Part shown: piece by piece, positions 7,815 to 17,254 of the stretch
Layout of the letters: each line of letters opens with the position of its first letter
Position numbering within the stretch: position 1 is the first letter of the stretch
Source of the DNA: JBBROS01 sp965213855
GTDB lineage: Bacteria > Pseudomonadota > Alphaproteobacteria > Acetobacterales > Acetobacteraceae
Length of the DNA stretch: 64,000 bases
Assembly (NCBI GenBank): GCA_965213855.1
Contig: CBDCAA010000008.1
Coordinates: forward strand, 1,674,001 to 1,738,000
Direction of reading: 5' to 3'
Program-made: the position numbers and the translations under genes
Notes under the pieces: generated by a model
Told to the model about the DNA's origin: nothing
Database searches by the model: none
Seen by the model: the letters and a program-made list of their open reading frames with translations, nothing else

Positions 7815-8624
7815 TTACGGCGCGGTCGCCGCGATGTCCATGCGCGCGCGCCACAGGTCGGGCCTGCGGGCGCGCGTGATCTGTTCGGCCTGGTCCCGGC
7901 GCCAGGCGGCGATGGCGCCGTGATGGCCGCTGAGCAGCACGGGCGGCACGGCGCGGCCCTGCCACTCGGCCGGGCGGGTGTAGTGGGGGTATTCGAGCAG
8001 GCCCTCGGAGAAGCTCTCGTCCAGTGCGCTGGCGTCCGAACCCATGACACCGGGCAGCAGGCGGATGCAGGCGTCGAGCAGGACGAGGGCGGGCAGCTCG
8101 CCGCCGGAGAGCACGTAGTCGCCGACGCTGAGCTCCTCGATGCCGCGGGCGTCGAGGACGCGCTGGTCAACGCCCTCATAGCGGCCACAGATGAGAGTCA
8201 CGCCGAGCCCGGCGGCCAGCGAGCGGACGCGGTCCTGGCGAAGCGGGGCGCCGCGCGGGCTGAGGTAGATCAATGGACCGTCGAGCGCACCGATCGCGGT
8301 GTCGAGCACGTCGGGTCGCATCACCATGCCGGCGCCGCCGCCGAAGGGGGTGTCGTCGACGGTCCGGTGCCGGCCGGCTGCGGCGGCGCGGATGTCGCGC
8401 ACATCGAGGGACCAGATTCCGTGTTCCAGGGCACGTCCGGCGAGGGACACGCCGAGCGGGCCGGGGAACATCCCGGGGAAGAGGGTGAGGACGGTGGCGC
8501 GCCATGTCCCTTCTCCCCTCCCTGAGGTCAGGGAGGCGGGTTTGTCCGCGTCATAGGGAACGCCGGCCTCGCGACCCACCGCCGGCCGCTCCCTGCCGGG
8601 GAGGGGAGACGATCCATCGCTCAC
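7815..8624 (-). CDS. trmD: tRNA (guanine-N1)-methyltransferase
   Basis: 269 residues. Methylates G37 of tRNAs using S-adenosylmethionine through a SPOUT trefoil-knot fold. The family core starts at TWRATVLTLFPGMFPGPLG and includes DDTPFGGGAGMVMRPDVL, LICGRYEGVDQR, the knot block IEELSVGDYVLSGGELPAL and PHYTRPAEW. The GTG start at 8624 overlaps the rimM stop (GTGA). About 40 residues precede the family core and are encoded by a GC-rich palindromic element (8512-8609) without stops. Removing that element would leave a GTG-ACA-TGG start, matching the short N-terminus I expect in relatives. No other in-frame start lies near the core apart from a weak CTG. Confidence 0.95.
   Translation of the reverse strand: MSDGSSPLPGRERPAVGREAGVPYDADKPASLTSGRGEGTWRATVLTLFPGMFPGPLGVSLAGRALEHGIWSLDVRDIRAAAAGRHRTVDDTPFGGGAGMVMRPDVLDTAIGALDGPLIYLSPRGAPLRQDRVRSLAAGLGVTLICGRYEGVDQRVLDARGIEELSVGDYVLSGGELPALVLLDACIRLLPGVMGSDASALDESFSEGLLEYPHYTRPAEWQGRAVPPVLLSGHHGAIAAWRRDQAEQITRARRPDLWRARMDIAATAP
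8512..8609. repeat. Palindromic element inserted in frame in trmD
   Basis: The element is bounded by a perfect 11-bp inverted repeat, TCTCCCCTCCC (8512-8522) and GGGAGGGGAGA (8599-8609). Inside is a perfect 9-bp stem, CCTCCCTGA-GG-TCAGGGAGG (8517-8536), and a second small stem near 8589-8603. A related 21-bp perfect palindrome built on the same CCCCTCCCTG core lies between genes at 52978-52998, which suggests a dispersed repeat family. Here it lies within the open frame of trmD. Confidence 0.6.
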
Positions 8625-9130
8625 GGCTGCACCACGACTTCTTCGGGCGGGACGACGACGACGCGGCCCGCAGACAGGTCGATCTCGGGGACGCAGGCGC
8701 GCGTGAACGGGACGAGCAAGGGCTGTCCGGTGCGGGCGATCTCGAGGCTGGTGCCGGCGCCGTAGTCGTGGACGGTCAGCACCCGGCCGAGTTCGGCGCC
8801 GGCCGGGTCTTCGGCGCGGAGGCCGACGAGGTCGGACAGATAGAACTCCTCCTCCCCGGCCGGCGGCAGGCGGTCTCGCTCGATATAGAGCCGCAGGTTC
8901 GTCAGGCGCTCGGCGGCGGTGCGGTCCGGCAGCGGCTTGCCGTCGGCGCCGCGCAGCTCGGCGACGCCGTCCATTCGCCAGGCCAAGGTCCAGGTGCCGC
9001 CGCGGTCGTCGAGCAACGGGCCATAACCCGCGAGGTCGCGCGGGTCGGCCGTGTAGCTCTGCACGTGGACCAGCCCCCGCACCCCGTGCGGGCGGCCAAC
9101 CACGCCCATCAGGATGCGGCGGTCGCCCAT
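8621..9130 (-). CDS. rimM: 16S rRNA processing protein RimM
   Basis: 169 residues. RimM assists maturation of the 30S head domain around S19. Two parts are visible: an N-terminal RimM beta-barrel (ILMGVVGRPHGVRGLVHVQS) and a C-terminal PRC-barrel (EEFYLSDLVGLRAED, then GAELGRVLTVHDYGAGTSLE and LLVPFTRACVPEIDL). The ATG begins directly after the rpsP TAA with no spacer, and its stop overlaps trmD by 4 bp. Confidence 0.96.
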   Translation of the reverse strand: MGDRRILMGVVGRPHGVRGLVHVQSYTADPRDLAGYGPLLDDRGGTWTLAWRMDGVAELRGADGKPLPDRTAAERLTNLRLYIERDRLPPAGEEEFYLSDLVGLRAEDPAGAELGRVLTVHDYGAGTSLEIARTGQPLLVPFTRACVPEIDLSAGRVVVVPPEEVVVQP

Positions 9131-9469
9131 TTAGGTCGCGGCAGCGGCCTTGGCCGCACGCTCCTGGGCCTTTTTCTTGGGCGCCGACTGGACGGGCTGC
9201 TCACGATACACGGGCATCGGCGCCAGGCCGGCATGGCCGAGGAATTTTGCGACCCGCTCGGTCGGTTGCGCGCCCTGGCTGATCCAGTGCGTGATCCGCT
9301 CGCCCTGCAGGCGCACGCGCTCCTCGTGCTCGGCCGGGAGCATCGGGTTGTAGCTGCCGACCTTCTCGAGGAAGCGGCCGTCGCGGGCCGAGCGGCTATC
9401 GGCGATGACGATGTGGTAGTAGGGGCGCTTCTTGGCGCCCGCACGGGCCAGGCGGATCTTCAGGGACAT
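9131..9469 (-). CDS. rpsP: 30S ribosomal protein S16
   Basis: 112 residues. The S16 signature is clear: LKIRLARAGAKKRPYYHIVI, then ADSRSARDGRFLEKVGSYNP and GERITHWISQGAQPTERVAK. The C-terminus has a Lys/Ala-rich extension of about 25 residues. It is separated from ffh by 19 bp and abuts rimM, so it belongs to the ffh-rpsP-rimM-trmD-rplS operon. Confidence 0.97.
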   Translation of the reverse strand: MSLKIRLARAGAKKRPYYHIVIADSRSARDGRFLEKVGSYNPMLPAEHEERVRLQGERITHWISQGAQPTERVAKFLGHAGLAPMPVYREQPVQSAPKKKAQERAAKAAAAT

Positions 9470-9488
9470 TCGTTTTCCTTACACTTGA

Positions 9489-10865
<1,377 letters not shown>

Positions 10866-10890
10866 CGATGGATCACCCCAACGCAATAAG

Positions 10891-10920
10891 CGCCGCTGCG
10901 CGAACCCTCGCGGAGCGGCG
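10891..10920 (-). terminator. Strong hairpin between the GT-C gene and ffh
   Basis: A perfect 7-bp outer stem (CGCCGCT/AGCGGCG), one mismatched G-G pair, then a perfect 5-bp inner stem (CGCGA/TCGCG) with an ACCC loop. On the minus strand it is followed by CTTATTG, a poor T-tract. It lies 107 bp after the upstream gene's stop and 26 bp before the ffh start. It may end the upstream transcript or shape the ffh leader. Confidence 0.55.
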
Positions 10921-11026
10921 TCTTGGATTGAAGGGCGGGATAGGCTCGATGCGCTGGGATGTCAATGCACTTGCCATGCGAACCGATGGCCTGGAGTCGC
11001 CGCGCAGCCTTGGCTGCGATCCGACT

Positions 11027-12262
11027 TTAAGGCGACAACCAGCCGAGGAACAACGCCGCACCCGACAGCCCGACGACCAGTTGCCGCGCCAGCAGCCCCG
11101 CGCCCGCGCCGCCAAAAGCCACCGAATGCGCGAGGAACGGCCAGATCGGCAAATAGTAGCGGAACGACGCCGCCGGCACGCTGCCGCCCAGCTTGGTCAT
11201 CGAGAACCACCAGTGGATCGGCAGCACGGCCACGAAGGCGAGCGGCCCCACGATCGCGATCAACCGGGCCGGGTCACCGCTCCGGGTCCGGAACGCCGCC
11301 CACACCCCGCCCGCGGCCGCCAGCAGCAGGGCCCAGACCAGGGCGGCGGCCAGCGCCTCGGCGCCGCCCGGCACCGGCCAGGCGCCCGTCTGGGCAAAGC
11401 AGAACGTGTAGGCGACGTTGAAGAGGAACACCGGGAGATAGGCGGCGCCCGGCACCTGGTGCACGCCGCCGAACTGCTCGACCGTCATGGGCACGAGCGC
11501 GTGGTATTTCGCGACGATGAGCCAGGTAGGGACCGTGCCGAGGACGCCGCCCACGGCCAGGGCCGGAAGCAGCGACGGCCGGGCGCGGAGGCGCAGCAGC
11601 GCGTAGAAGCCGAGCGCGGCGCCGACGGCAAGACCGGCGTTCGGCTTGGCCCAGCAGGCGAGCATGAGCCCGGCGGCGCAGGCCGCGAGGCCCGCGGCGC
11701 GGCGGCGAGGTTCCGTGCTGGCGCCCCAGTAAGCCAGGCCGCCCGCCAGCAGCGCGAGGCTGTCGTTCGTCACCTGGCCGCTGACCGCGAGCAGCTTCGG
11801 GTTGAGTGCGACGAGGGCGCAGAAGATGGCCAGGGCGGTGAGATCGCGGCCAAAGGTGCGCCAGCCGGCCATGAGCCCCAGCGCGACGCCCGCCATCGCC
11901 AGCGCGGCCGATTCTAGGCGCAGGCGGGTGATCGCGGCGTGCAGCGGCAGCGAGCGGTCGAGGGCCAGCGTCTCGAACCAGTAATATGGCGACGGGTGGC
12001 CCAGGTAGTTGGCGCGGTCGGACCAGTGCGTCAGGCTGTCACGCGGCAGGTCGCGCATCGCCTCGAACATCGGGCGCCACTCACCCGTCTCTTGCAGGTA
12101 AGCGGCATAGGAGACGTGTTCCAGCTCGTCGAAGTCGCTCGGGTATGACTTGGTCCAGACCAGCAGCAGGCCGATCGCGAGAAAGGCGGCGAAGGCGGCA
12201 AGCGGGATCAGGTTGCGGATGGCGGCCACGCTGGTTCCAAGATCGACGCCTTCCCACGACAC
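11027..12262 (-). CDS. Polytopic membrane protein, probable GT-C glycosyltransferase
   Basis: 411 residues with about ten hydrophobic segments. After the first membrane segment (residues 15-37) comes a soluble loop with FDELEHVSYAAYL, resembling the acidic catalytic loop of GT-C enzymes that use polyprenyl-linked sugar donors. QVTNDSLALLAGGLAYWG and KPNAGLAVGAALGFYALL also fit this class. The substrate is unknown; it could act in envelope polysaccharide or protein glycosylation. It is divergent from the monooxygenase gene at 12320 and upstream of ffh but separated from it by a hairpin. It could equally be an uncharacterised membrane protein. Confidence 0.75.
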   Translation of the reverse strand: MSWEGVDLGTSVAAIRNLIPLAAFAAFLAIGLLLVWTKSYPSDFDELEHVSYAAYLQETGEWRPMFEAMRDLPRDSLTHWSDRANYLGHPSPYYWFETLALDRSLPLHAAITRLRLESAALAMAGVALGLMAGWRTFGRDLTALAIFCALVALNPKLLAVSGQVTNDSLALLAGGLAYWGASTEPRRRAAGLAACAAGLMLACWAKPNAGLAVGAALGFYALLRLRARPSLLPALAVGGVLGTVPTWLIVAKYHALVPMTVEQFGGVHQVPGAAYLPVFLFNVAYTFCFAQTGAWPVPGGAEALAAALVWALLLAAAGGVWAAFRTRSGDPARLIAIVGPLAFVAVLPIHWWFSMTKLGGSVPAASFRYYLPIWPFLAHSVAFGGAGAGLLARQLVVGLSGAALFLGWLSP

Positions 12263-12319
12263 ATGCTGGACTCGCGCGCCCGCGGCACCATCCTATGCCA
12301 GGACAAAAGGAGGTCTGTC

Positions 12320-13354
12320 ATGCGTCTGTCAGTCCTGGACCAGTCCACCATCGTCAGCGGCCGCAGCCCTGGCGCCAGCATCCAGGAGACGCTGGCCTTG
12401 GCACTGGACTGCGAGGCATTGGGCTACGACCGCTACTGGCTGGCCGAGCACCACAACAGCGGCAGCCAGGCCGGGACGGCGCCCGAGGTGCTGATGGCCG
12501 CCATCGCCGCCACCACGCACCGCATCCGGGTCGGCAGCGCGGGGGTGATGCTGCCGCACTACTCGAGCCTGAAGGTCGCCGAGCAGTTCCGCGTGCTGGA
12601 GGCGATCGCGCCCGGCCGGATCGACATGGGGCTGGGCCGCGCGCCCGGGTCGGACGGTCTGACGGCCTATGCACTGAACCCGGCCGCGGACAGCGCGGCC
12701 GATCACTTCCCGAGCGCGGTGCGTGACCTGCTCCACTGGGTCAGGGGCGAACAGCTGGTCGAGGGCCATCCGTTCCGCGCCGTGCTGGCGCAGCCCGCGG
12801 GCGAGACGGCGCCGGAGCCCTGGATCCTGGGCAGCAGCGACTATGGCGCCCAGGTCGCGGCGCACTTCGGGCTGCCTTACTGCTTCGCGCACTTCATCAC
12901 CGACGGGCGTGGGGCGGAGCAGGCGCTGGCGGCCTACCGGACCGGGTTCCGGCCGAGCGCCACGCTGCCGCGGCCCTATGCGGTGGTCGCGGTGTGGGCG
13001 ATGGCGGCCGAGACCGACGCGGAGGCGGATCGGCTGTTCGCCAGCCGCGCGCTGTGGCGGCTCGGGCGGGACCGGGGGATCTATGGGCCTCTGCCAGCAA
13101 TGGAGGAGGCCACGGACTATCCATACACGGAGGCCGACCGGGCGCGAGTCGCCGGGATGCGAAGCGGTGCGATGGTCGGGACCGCGCGTGCCGTTGTGGA
13201 GAAGCTGCGTGCCTTGACGACGGCGTTGCAGGTGGAGGAGGTCGTGATCCTGACGACCCTGCCGGACGCGGCGGCCCGGCGCCGCAGCTACGCGTTGTTA
13301 GCTGAAGCCGCCGGGCTGACGGGGACGCAGGCCGCCCGGCTGGCCGCGGCGTAG
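12320..13354 (+). CDS. Luciferase-like flavin-dependent monooxygenase
   Basis: 344 residues, bacterial-luciferase-like superfamily (MsnO8/YhbW type). Visible family blocks: RLSVLDQSTI, YDRYWLAEHHNSG, APEVLMAAIAATTHRIRVGS, GVMLPHYSSLKVAEQFRVLE and RIDMGLGRAPGSDG. Members oxidise organic substrates with reduced flavin and oxygen; the substrate here is unknown. A strong AAAAGGAGG sits 6-14 bases before ATG 12320, which decides the start against an in-frame codon 57 bases upstream. The 3' end overlaps the convergent small membrane-protein gene by 57 bp. Confidence 0.92.
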   Translation: MRLSVLDQSTIVSGRSPGASIQETLALALDCEALGYDRYWLAEHHNSGSQAGTAPEVLMAAIAATTHRIRVGSAGVMLPHYSSLKVAEQFRVLEAIAPGRIDMGLGRAPGSDGLTAYALNPAADSAADHFPSAVRDLLHWVRGEQLVEGHPFRAVLAQPAGETAPEPWILGSSDYGAQVAAHFGLPYCFAHFITDGRGAEQALAAYRTGFRPSATLPRPYAVVAVWAMAAETDAEADRLFASRALWRLGRDRGIYGPLPAMEEATDYPYTEADRARVAGMRSGAMVGTARAVVEKLRALTTALQVEEVVILTTLPDAAARRRSYALLAEAAGLTGTQAARLAAA

Positions 13355-13591
13355 CTGCCACTGACGGTAGCGATAGAGGCCATAGGCGCCGGCGCCGGCA
13401 ATCAGGATGACCGGCAGCACCATCGAGACCACCCAGATCGCGAGTGCTGCGACCAGTACCGAGACGCCAAGCGCGGCAACGGCCACGGCGGCCAACATCA
13501 TCTTGGCCGACAACGGCACGATCGGCCGCTGCGGCGGGGTCCGGAACGAGCCGTCGGGGAGCATGTCGATCGTGGGGGGCACGCGGGTCAT
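13298..13591 (-). CDS. Small two-helix membrane protein
   Basis: 97 residues. A Pro-rich N-terminus of about 28 residues precedes two hydrophobic segments (about 30-50 and 52-71), then a basic tail ending in Arg/Gly/Pro repeats. No family recognised. Its last 19 codons lie antisense to the end of the monooxygenase gene, which is unusual, but the membrane-like composition and ATG start make it plausible. It lies upstream of, and on the same strand as, nothing obviously related; livF ends 55 bp upstream. Confidence 0.6.
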   Translation of the reverse strand: MTRVPPTIDMLPDGSFRTPPQRPIVPLSAKMMLAAVAVAALGVSVLVAALAIWVVSMVLPVILIAGAGAYGLYRYRQWQLRRGQPGGLRPRQPGGFS

Positions 13592-13645
13592 GGATCCGAC
13601 GTGGCGAGGGGTGCGGCGGCGTTCAAGGGGCGAGGTTCCACCCGC

Positions 13646-14368
13646 TCAGTGGGCGGCGCCGAGGTAGGCGGCGCGGACGGCCGGGTCGGTCTTGAGCATG
13701 GCGGCCGGGCCTTCGGCGGAGAGGCGGCCGTTCTCCATGACGTAGCCGTAGTCGGCGACGTCCAGCGCGGCGGCGGCGAACTGCTCGACGAGGAGCATCG
13801 TGATGCGCTGCTCCTTCAAGCGGGCGATCGTCGCGAACACGTCGGCGACGAGGCGCGGGGCGAGGCCCATGCTGGGTTCGTCCAGAAGCAGCACGTCCGG
13901 GTTCAGCATCAACGCGCGCGCCATGGCCAGCATCTGCTGCTCGCCGCCGGAGAGCGTGCCGGACAGCTGGGCGCGGCGCTCGGCCAGCCGCGGGAACAGC
14001 GCATACATGCGGTCGAGGTCGGCCGTGACGTCGCCGCGGGGACGTCCGCCGGTCAGTCGCGGGAAGGCGCCCATGACGAGGTTGTCCGCGACCGAGAGGG
14101 TCGCGAAGACACGGCGGCCTTCGGGCGAATGCGCCAGGCCGCGGCGGGTGATCGCGTGCGAGGGCAGGCCGGCGATCTCGCGCCCATCGAGCTGGATGCT
14201 GCCGGCTTCGGGTTTGATCATGCCCGAGAGGGCGCGCAGCGTCGTGGTCTTGCCGGCGCCGTTGCTGCCGATGAGGGTGACGAGCTGGCCGGGTTTGACC
14301 TGGAGGGTGAGGCCATGAAGCACCTGCACCTTGCCGTAGCCGGCGACCAGGTCCGTCACCTGCAGCAT
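13646..14368 (-). CDS. livF: Branched-chain amino-acid ABC transporter ATP-binding protein LivF
   Basis: 240 residues. The second ATPase of a LIV/HAAT-type importer. Walker A GSNGAGKTTTLRALSG, the Q-loop region RRGLAHSPEGRRVFATL, signature LSGGEQQMLAMARALM, Walker B VLLLDEPSMGLAP and the switch His equivalent in MLLVEQFAAAA are all visible. It starts with ATG 14368, sharing a base with the TGA of the upstream fusion gene. Last gene of the liv operon. Confidence 0.95.
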   Translation of the reverse strand: MLQVTDLVAGYGKVQVLHGLTLQVKPGQLVTLIGSNGAGKTTTLRALSGMIKPEAGSIQLDGREIAGLPSHAITRRGLAHSPEGRRVFATLSVADNLVMGAFPRLTGGRPRGDVTADLDRMYALFPRLAERRAQLSGTLSGGEQQMLAMARALMLNPDVLLLDEPSMGLAPRLVADVFATIARLKEQRITMLLVEQFAAAALDVADYGYVMENGRLSAEGPAAMLKTDPAVRAAYLGAAH

Positions 14369-16350
14369 CAGGCGGGCTCGAGCACGGCGCCGCCGAGGTA
14401 GGCGGCGACGACCTTCTCGTCCGCCTGCACCGCGGCTGGCGCGCCTTCGGCAATTTTCTGGCCGAAGTCGAGCACGGTGACGGTGTCGCACAAGCTCATG
14501 ACGACGTCCATGTGATGCTCGATCAGGATCAGGGTGATGCCGTGGTCGCGGATCTTGCGGATGATGTCGACCAGCACGCGGATGTCGGGCGCGGTCAGGC
14601 CGGCAGCAGGCTCGTCGAGCAGGAGCAACTTCGGGTCGAGCGCCAGCGCCCGGCCGATCTCCAGCAGCCGCTGCTTGCCGTAGGGCAGGTTGCGCGCCTC
14701 CTCGTTGGCCAGCGCCTCGAGGCCCACGAAGCGCAGGATGCTGGCTGCGCGGATCTGGGCACCGGCCTCCTCGCGCCGGGCCCGGGGCGTGCCGAGCGTG
14801 ACCTCCGCGAGCGAGCCGCGATAGGCGTGGTGGAGGCCGACCATGACGTTCTCGATCAGCGTCAGCTCGCCGAACAGCTGGACGTTCTGGAACGTGCGGG
14901 CGATCCCGGCGGCGGCGATCTGCGGCGGGGCGCGGCCGGCGATGCTGACGCCTTCGAGCCGGATGTCGCCCCCGGTCGGTGCGTAGATGCCCGTCAGCAC
15001 GTTCATCATGGTGCTCTTGCCGGAGCCGTTGGGGCCGATCAGGCCGTGGATGGTGCCGGGCATGACGGCGAGGTCGACCTGGTTGAGCGCCTTCAGGCCG
15101 CCGAACTGCATGACGACGCCCTGCACCTCCAGCAATGGGCGCCCGGCCTGCACCTGCGGGGCGGCGGCGGACCACACATGCGCGTCGTCCCCGCGGGCGG
15201 TGATGACGGCATGGGCGTGGACCAGGCCGGGGCGCAGCCGCGCGACGGCTGTGCGGAGGAAGCCGTAGATGCCGTCGGGCAGGTAATAGACGACGAACAG
15301 GATCATCGCGCCGAAGATAGCGAGCTTGTAGTCGGTGATCTTTTGCAGGGCCAAGGCGAAACCGAAGAAGGCGACGCAAAGCGCGACCGGGATGGCGACC
15401 TGGCGCTTGTCCTCGGCGGTGCGCCAGGCGGCGGCGCCCGCGACCACGGCAACGAAGGCGATGGCCCCGGCGATCCAGCGGAACAGGTCGATGTCGGCCA
15501 GCAGGTTGGGCAGGACGACGATGATGACGGCGCCGAGCATCGGCCCGACGCGGGACTTGCGGCCGCCGAGGGTGACGGCGAGCAGGAACTGGATGGCGAG
15601 GTCGACGCTGAAGTTGTTCGGCGCGACATACTGTTCGGAATAGGCGAACAAGGCGCCCGCCAGCCCGGCCATGCCCGCGCTGAAGGCAAAGGCGATCACC
15701 TTATACTTGTAGACGCTCACGCCCATGCAGTCGCAGGCAATCGGCGCGTCGCGCAACGCCTCGAACGCGCGGCCGTAGCGGCTGGCGATCAGCCGGTTGA
15801 TCGCGACCAGGCTGAGCAGCAAGCAGGCCGCGACGACGAAGTAGAACTCGAACTCCTTCAGCCGGGCGGTCGACATGTCGAAGAACGGGATCTGGTCGGC
15901 GTAGTCGCGCAGGTCCCAAAACACAGGCTTCTGCAGGGTGATCCCCTGCGGCCCGTTGGTGAGGAAGTCCATCTCGTTGATCAGCGTGTAGATGATGGTG
16001 CCGAACGCGAGCGTCACCATCGCCAGATAGGGACCGGTGACCTGGAGCGCCGGCAGCGCCATCACCAGGCCGAATGCGGCGGCCGAGACGATGGCGACCG
16101 GGATCGACGGCAGCAGGCCGATGCCGAATTTCAGGCTGAGGATGCCCGACGCATAGGCGCCGATGCCGAGCAGTGCGGCGTGGCCTAGCGAGACCTCGCC
16201 CGTGTAGCCGAACACGATATCGAGCCCGAGCAGCAGGATCGAATAGACCAGGATCACGACGACGAGGTGCAGGTAGTAGGGGTTGGTGACCACGAACGGC
16301 AGCACGGCCAGTGCCGCGACGAGCAATCCGCCCTTGAGCATCGTGGCCAC
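14368..16350 (-). CDS. LivM-LivG fusion: LIV-type permease plus ATPase
   Basis: 660 residues joining two subunits that are usually separate. Residues 1 to about 365 are a LivM permease with the family blocks GYTGEVSLGHAALLGIGAYA and GPQGITL, but with extra membrane segments around 310-355. A linker follows (about 366-404). Residues about 405-660 are a LivG ATPase: Walker A GPNGSGKST near 439, FQNVQLFGELT, signature LPYGKQRLLEIGRALA near 555 and Walker B LLLLDEPAAGL near 575. The start may be GTG 16350 or ATG 16341. Such fusions fix the stoichiometry of the transporter. It lies between livH and livF. Confidence 0.94.
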   Translation of the reverse strand: MATMLKGGLLVAALAVLPFVVTNPYYLHLVVVILVYSILLLGLDIVFGYTGEVSLGHAALLGIGAYASGILSLKFGIGLLPSIPVAIVSAAAFGLVMALPALQVTGPYLAMVTLAFGTIIYTLINEMDFLTNGPQGITLQKPVFWDLRDYADQIPFFDMSTARLKEFEFYFVVAACLLLSLVAINRLIASRYGRAFEALRDAPIACDCMGVSVYKYKVIAFAFSAGMAGLAGALFAYSEQYVAPNNFSVDLAIQFLLAVTLGGRKSRVGPMLGAVIIVVLPNLLADIDLFRWIAGAIAFVAVVAGAAAWRTAEDKRQVAIPVALCVAFFGFALALQKITDYKLAIFGAMILFVVYYLPDGIYGFLRTAVARLRPGLVHAHAVITARGDDAHVWSAAAPQVQAGRPLLEVQGVVMQFGGLKALNQVDLAVMPGTIHGLIGPNGSGKSTMMNVLTGIYAPTGGDIRLEGVSIAGRAPPQIAAAGIARTFQNVQLFGELTLIENVMVGLHHAYRGSLAEVTLGTPRARREEAGAQIRAASILRFVGLEALANEEARNLPYGKQRLLEIGRALALDPKLLLLDEPAAGLTAPDIRVLVDIIRKIRDHGITLILIEHHMDVVMSLCDTVTVLDFGQKIAEGAPAAVQADEKVVAAYLGGAVLEPA

Positions 16351-16353
16351 GCG

Positions 16354-17226
16354 TCAGACCTTCCGGATCGTCTTCTTGCCGAACAGGCCCGAGGGCTTGA
16401 GCGACAGGACCAGCAGGAGCAGCACGAGGCCCGGGACGTCCTTGTAGCCGGTCGAGAGATAGAAGCCGGTCATCGTCTCCGTGATGCCAAGGATCAGGCC
16501 CCCGGCGATGACGCCGAAGCCGCTGTTGAGGCCGCCGATGATGGCGACGGCGAACGCTTTCAGCCCCAGCACGGCGCCCAGCCGGGGCCCGGTGAGCGTG
16601 ATGGGCGCGATCAGCACGCCGGCGAAGGCGGCCGTCATGCTGCTGAGCGCGTAGCTGAACGTGATCACCATCCCCGTGTTGATCCCCATCAGCCCGGCCG
16701 CGTCGCGGTCGTTGGCGGTGGCGACCACGGCCCGGCCATAGATGCTGCGCCGGTTGAACAGCTCGACCGCCAGCATCAGCGCCAGCGCGCCGATCACGAT
16801 GGCGATCTCCATCGGCTGCACGCGGACACCGCCGACGTCGATCGCCTGTTCCGGCAGGGGCGAGGGGAACTTGAGGTCGTCGCGCCCCCAGACGTTCTCG
16901 GCCAGGTTGCGGAAGATGATGCCGAGCGCGATCGTTGCCATGATCCATCCGCTCTCGGACTTCATCTTGACCGCGCGGCGGACGCCGAGGCGCTCGACGA
17001 CGGCGCCCTGCAGCATGCCAAAGGCGAGCACGACGGGCAGCATCGCCCAGTAGCCGACGAGATAGGTGGCCGACAGGCCGACGAGCGAACCGAGCATCAG
17101 CGCCTCGCCCTGGCCGAAGTTGAGCGTCTTGGACGTCGCGAAGGTCAGTTGGTAGCCGAAGGCGATGACGCCGTAGATCATGCCGACGGCGACGCCGCTG
17201 ACGACGAGCTGGAGGAAGATCTGCAT
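16354..17226 (-). CDS. livH: Branched-chain amino-acid ABC transporter permease LivH
   Basis: 290 residues, eight or so membrane helices. Family blocks: IYGVIAFGYQLTFATSKTLN, FGQGEALMLGSLVGL and the GINTGMVITFSYALSSMTAA loop that contacts the ATPase. ATG 17226 is chosen because the upstream 27 codons are Pro/Arg-rich and unlike the family. It lies 28 bp after the binding-protein stop and just before the LivM-LivG fusion. Confidence 0.95.
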   Translation of the reverse strand: MQIFLQLVVSGVAVGMIYGVIAFGYQLTFATSKTLNFGQGEALMLGSLVGLSATYLVGYWAMLPVVLAFGMLQGAVVERLGVRRAVKMKSESGWIMATIALGIIFRNLAENVWGRDDLKFPSPLPEQAIDVGGVRVQPMEIAIVIGALALMLAVELFNRRSIYGRAVVATANDRDAAGLMGINTGMVITFSYALSSMTAAFAGVLIAPITLTGPRLGAVLGLKAFAVAIIGGLNSGFGVIAGGLILGITETMTGFYLSTGYKDVPGLVLLLLVLSLKPSGLFGKKTIRKV

Positions 17227-17254
17227 CAGCGGAGCCGGCGTCGGCTGATCCGGA

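Noticed and set aside
6002..7879. Plus-strand open frame of 625 codons
   Set aside because: Antisense to leuC and rplS; same high-GC artefact.
14512..16188. Plus-strand open frame of 558 codons
   Set aside because: Antisense to the LivM-LivG fusion; Gln/Asp/Gly/Val-rich without domains.
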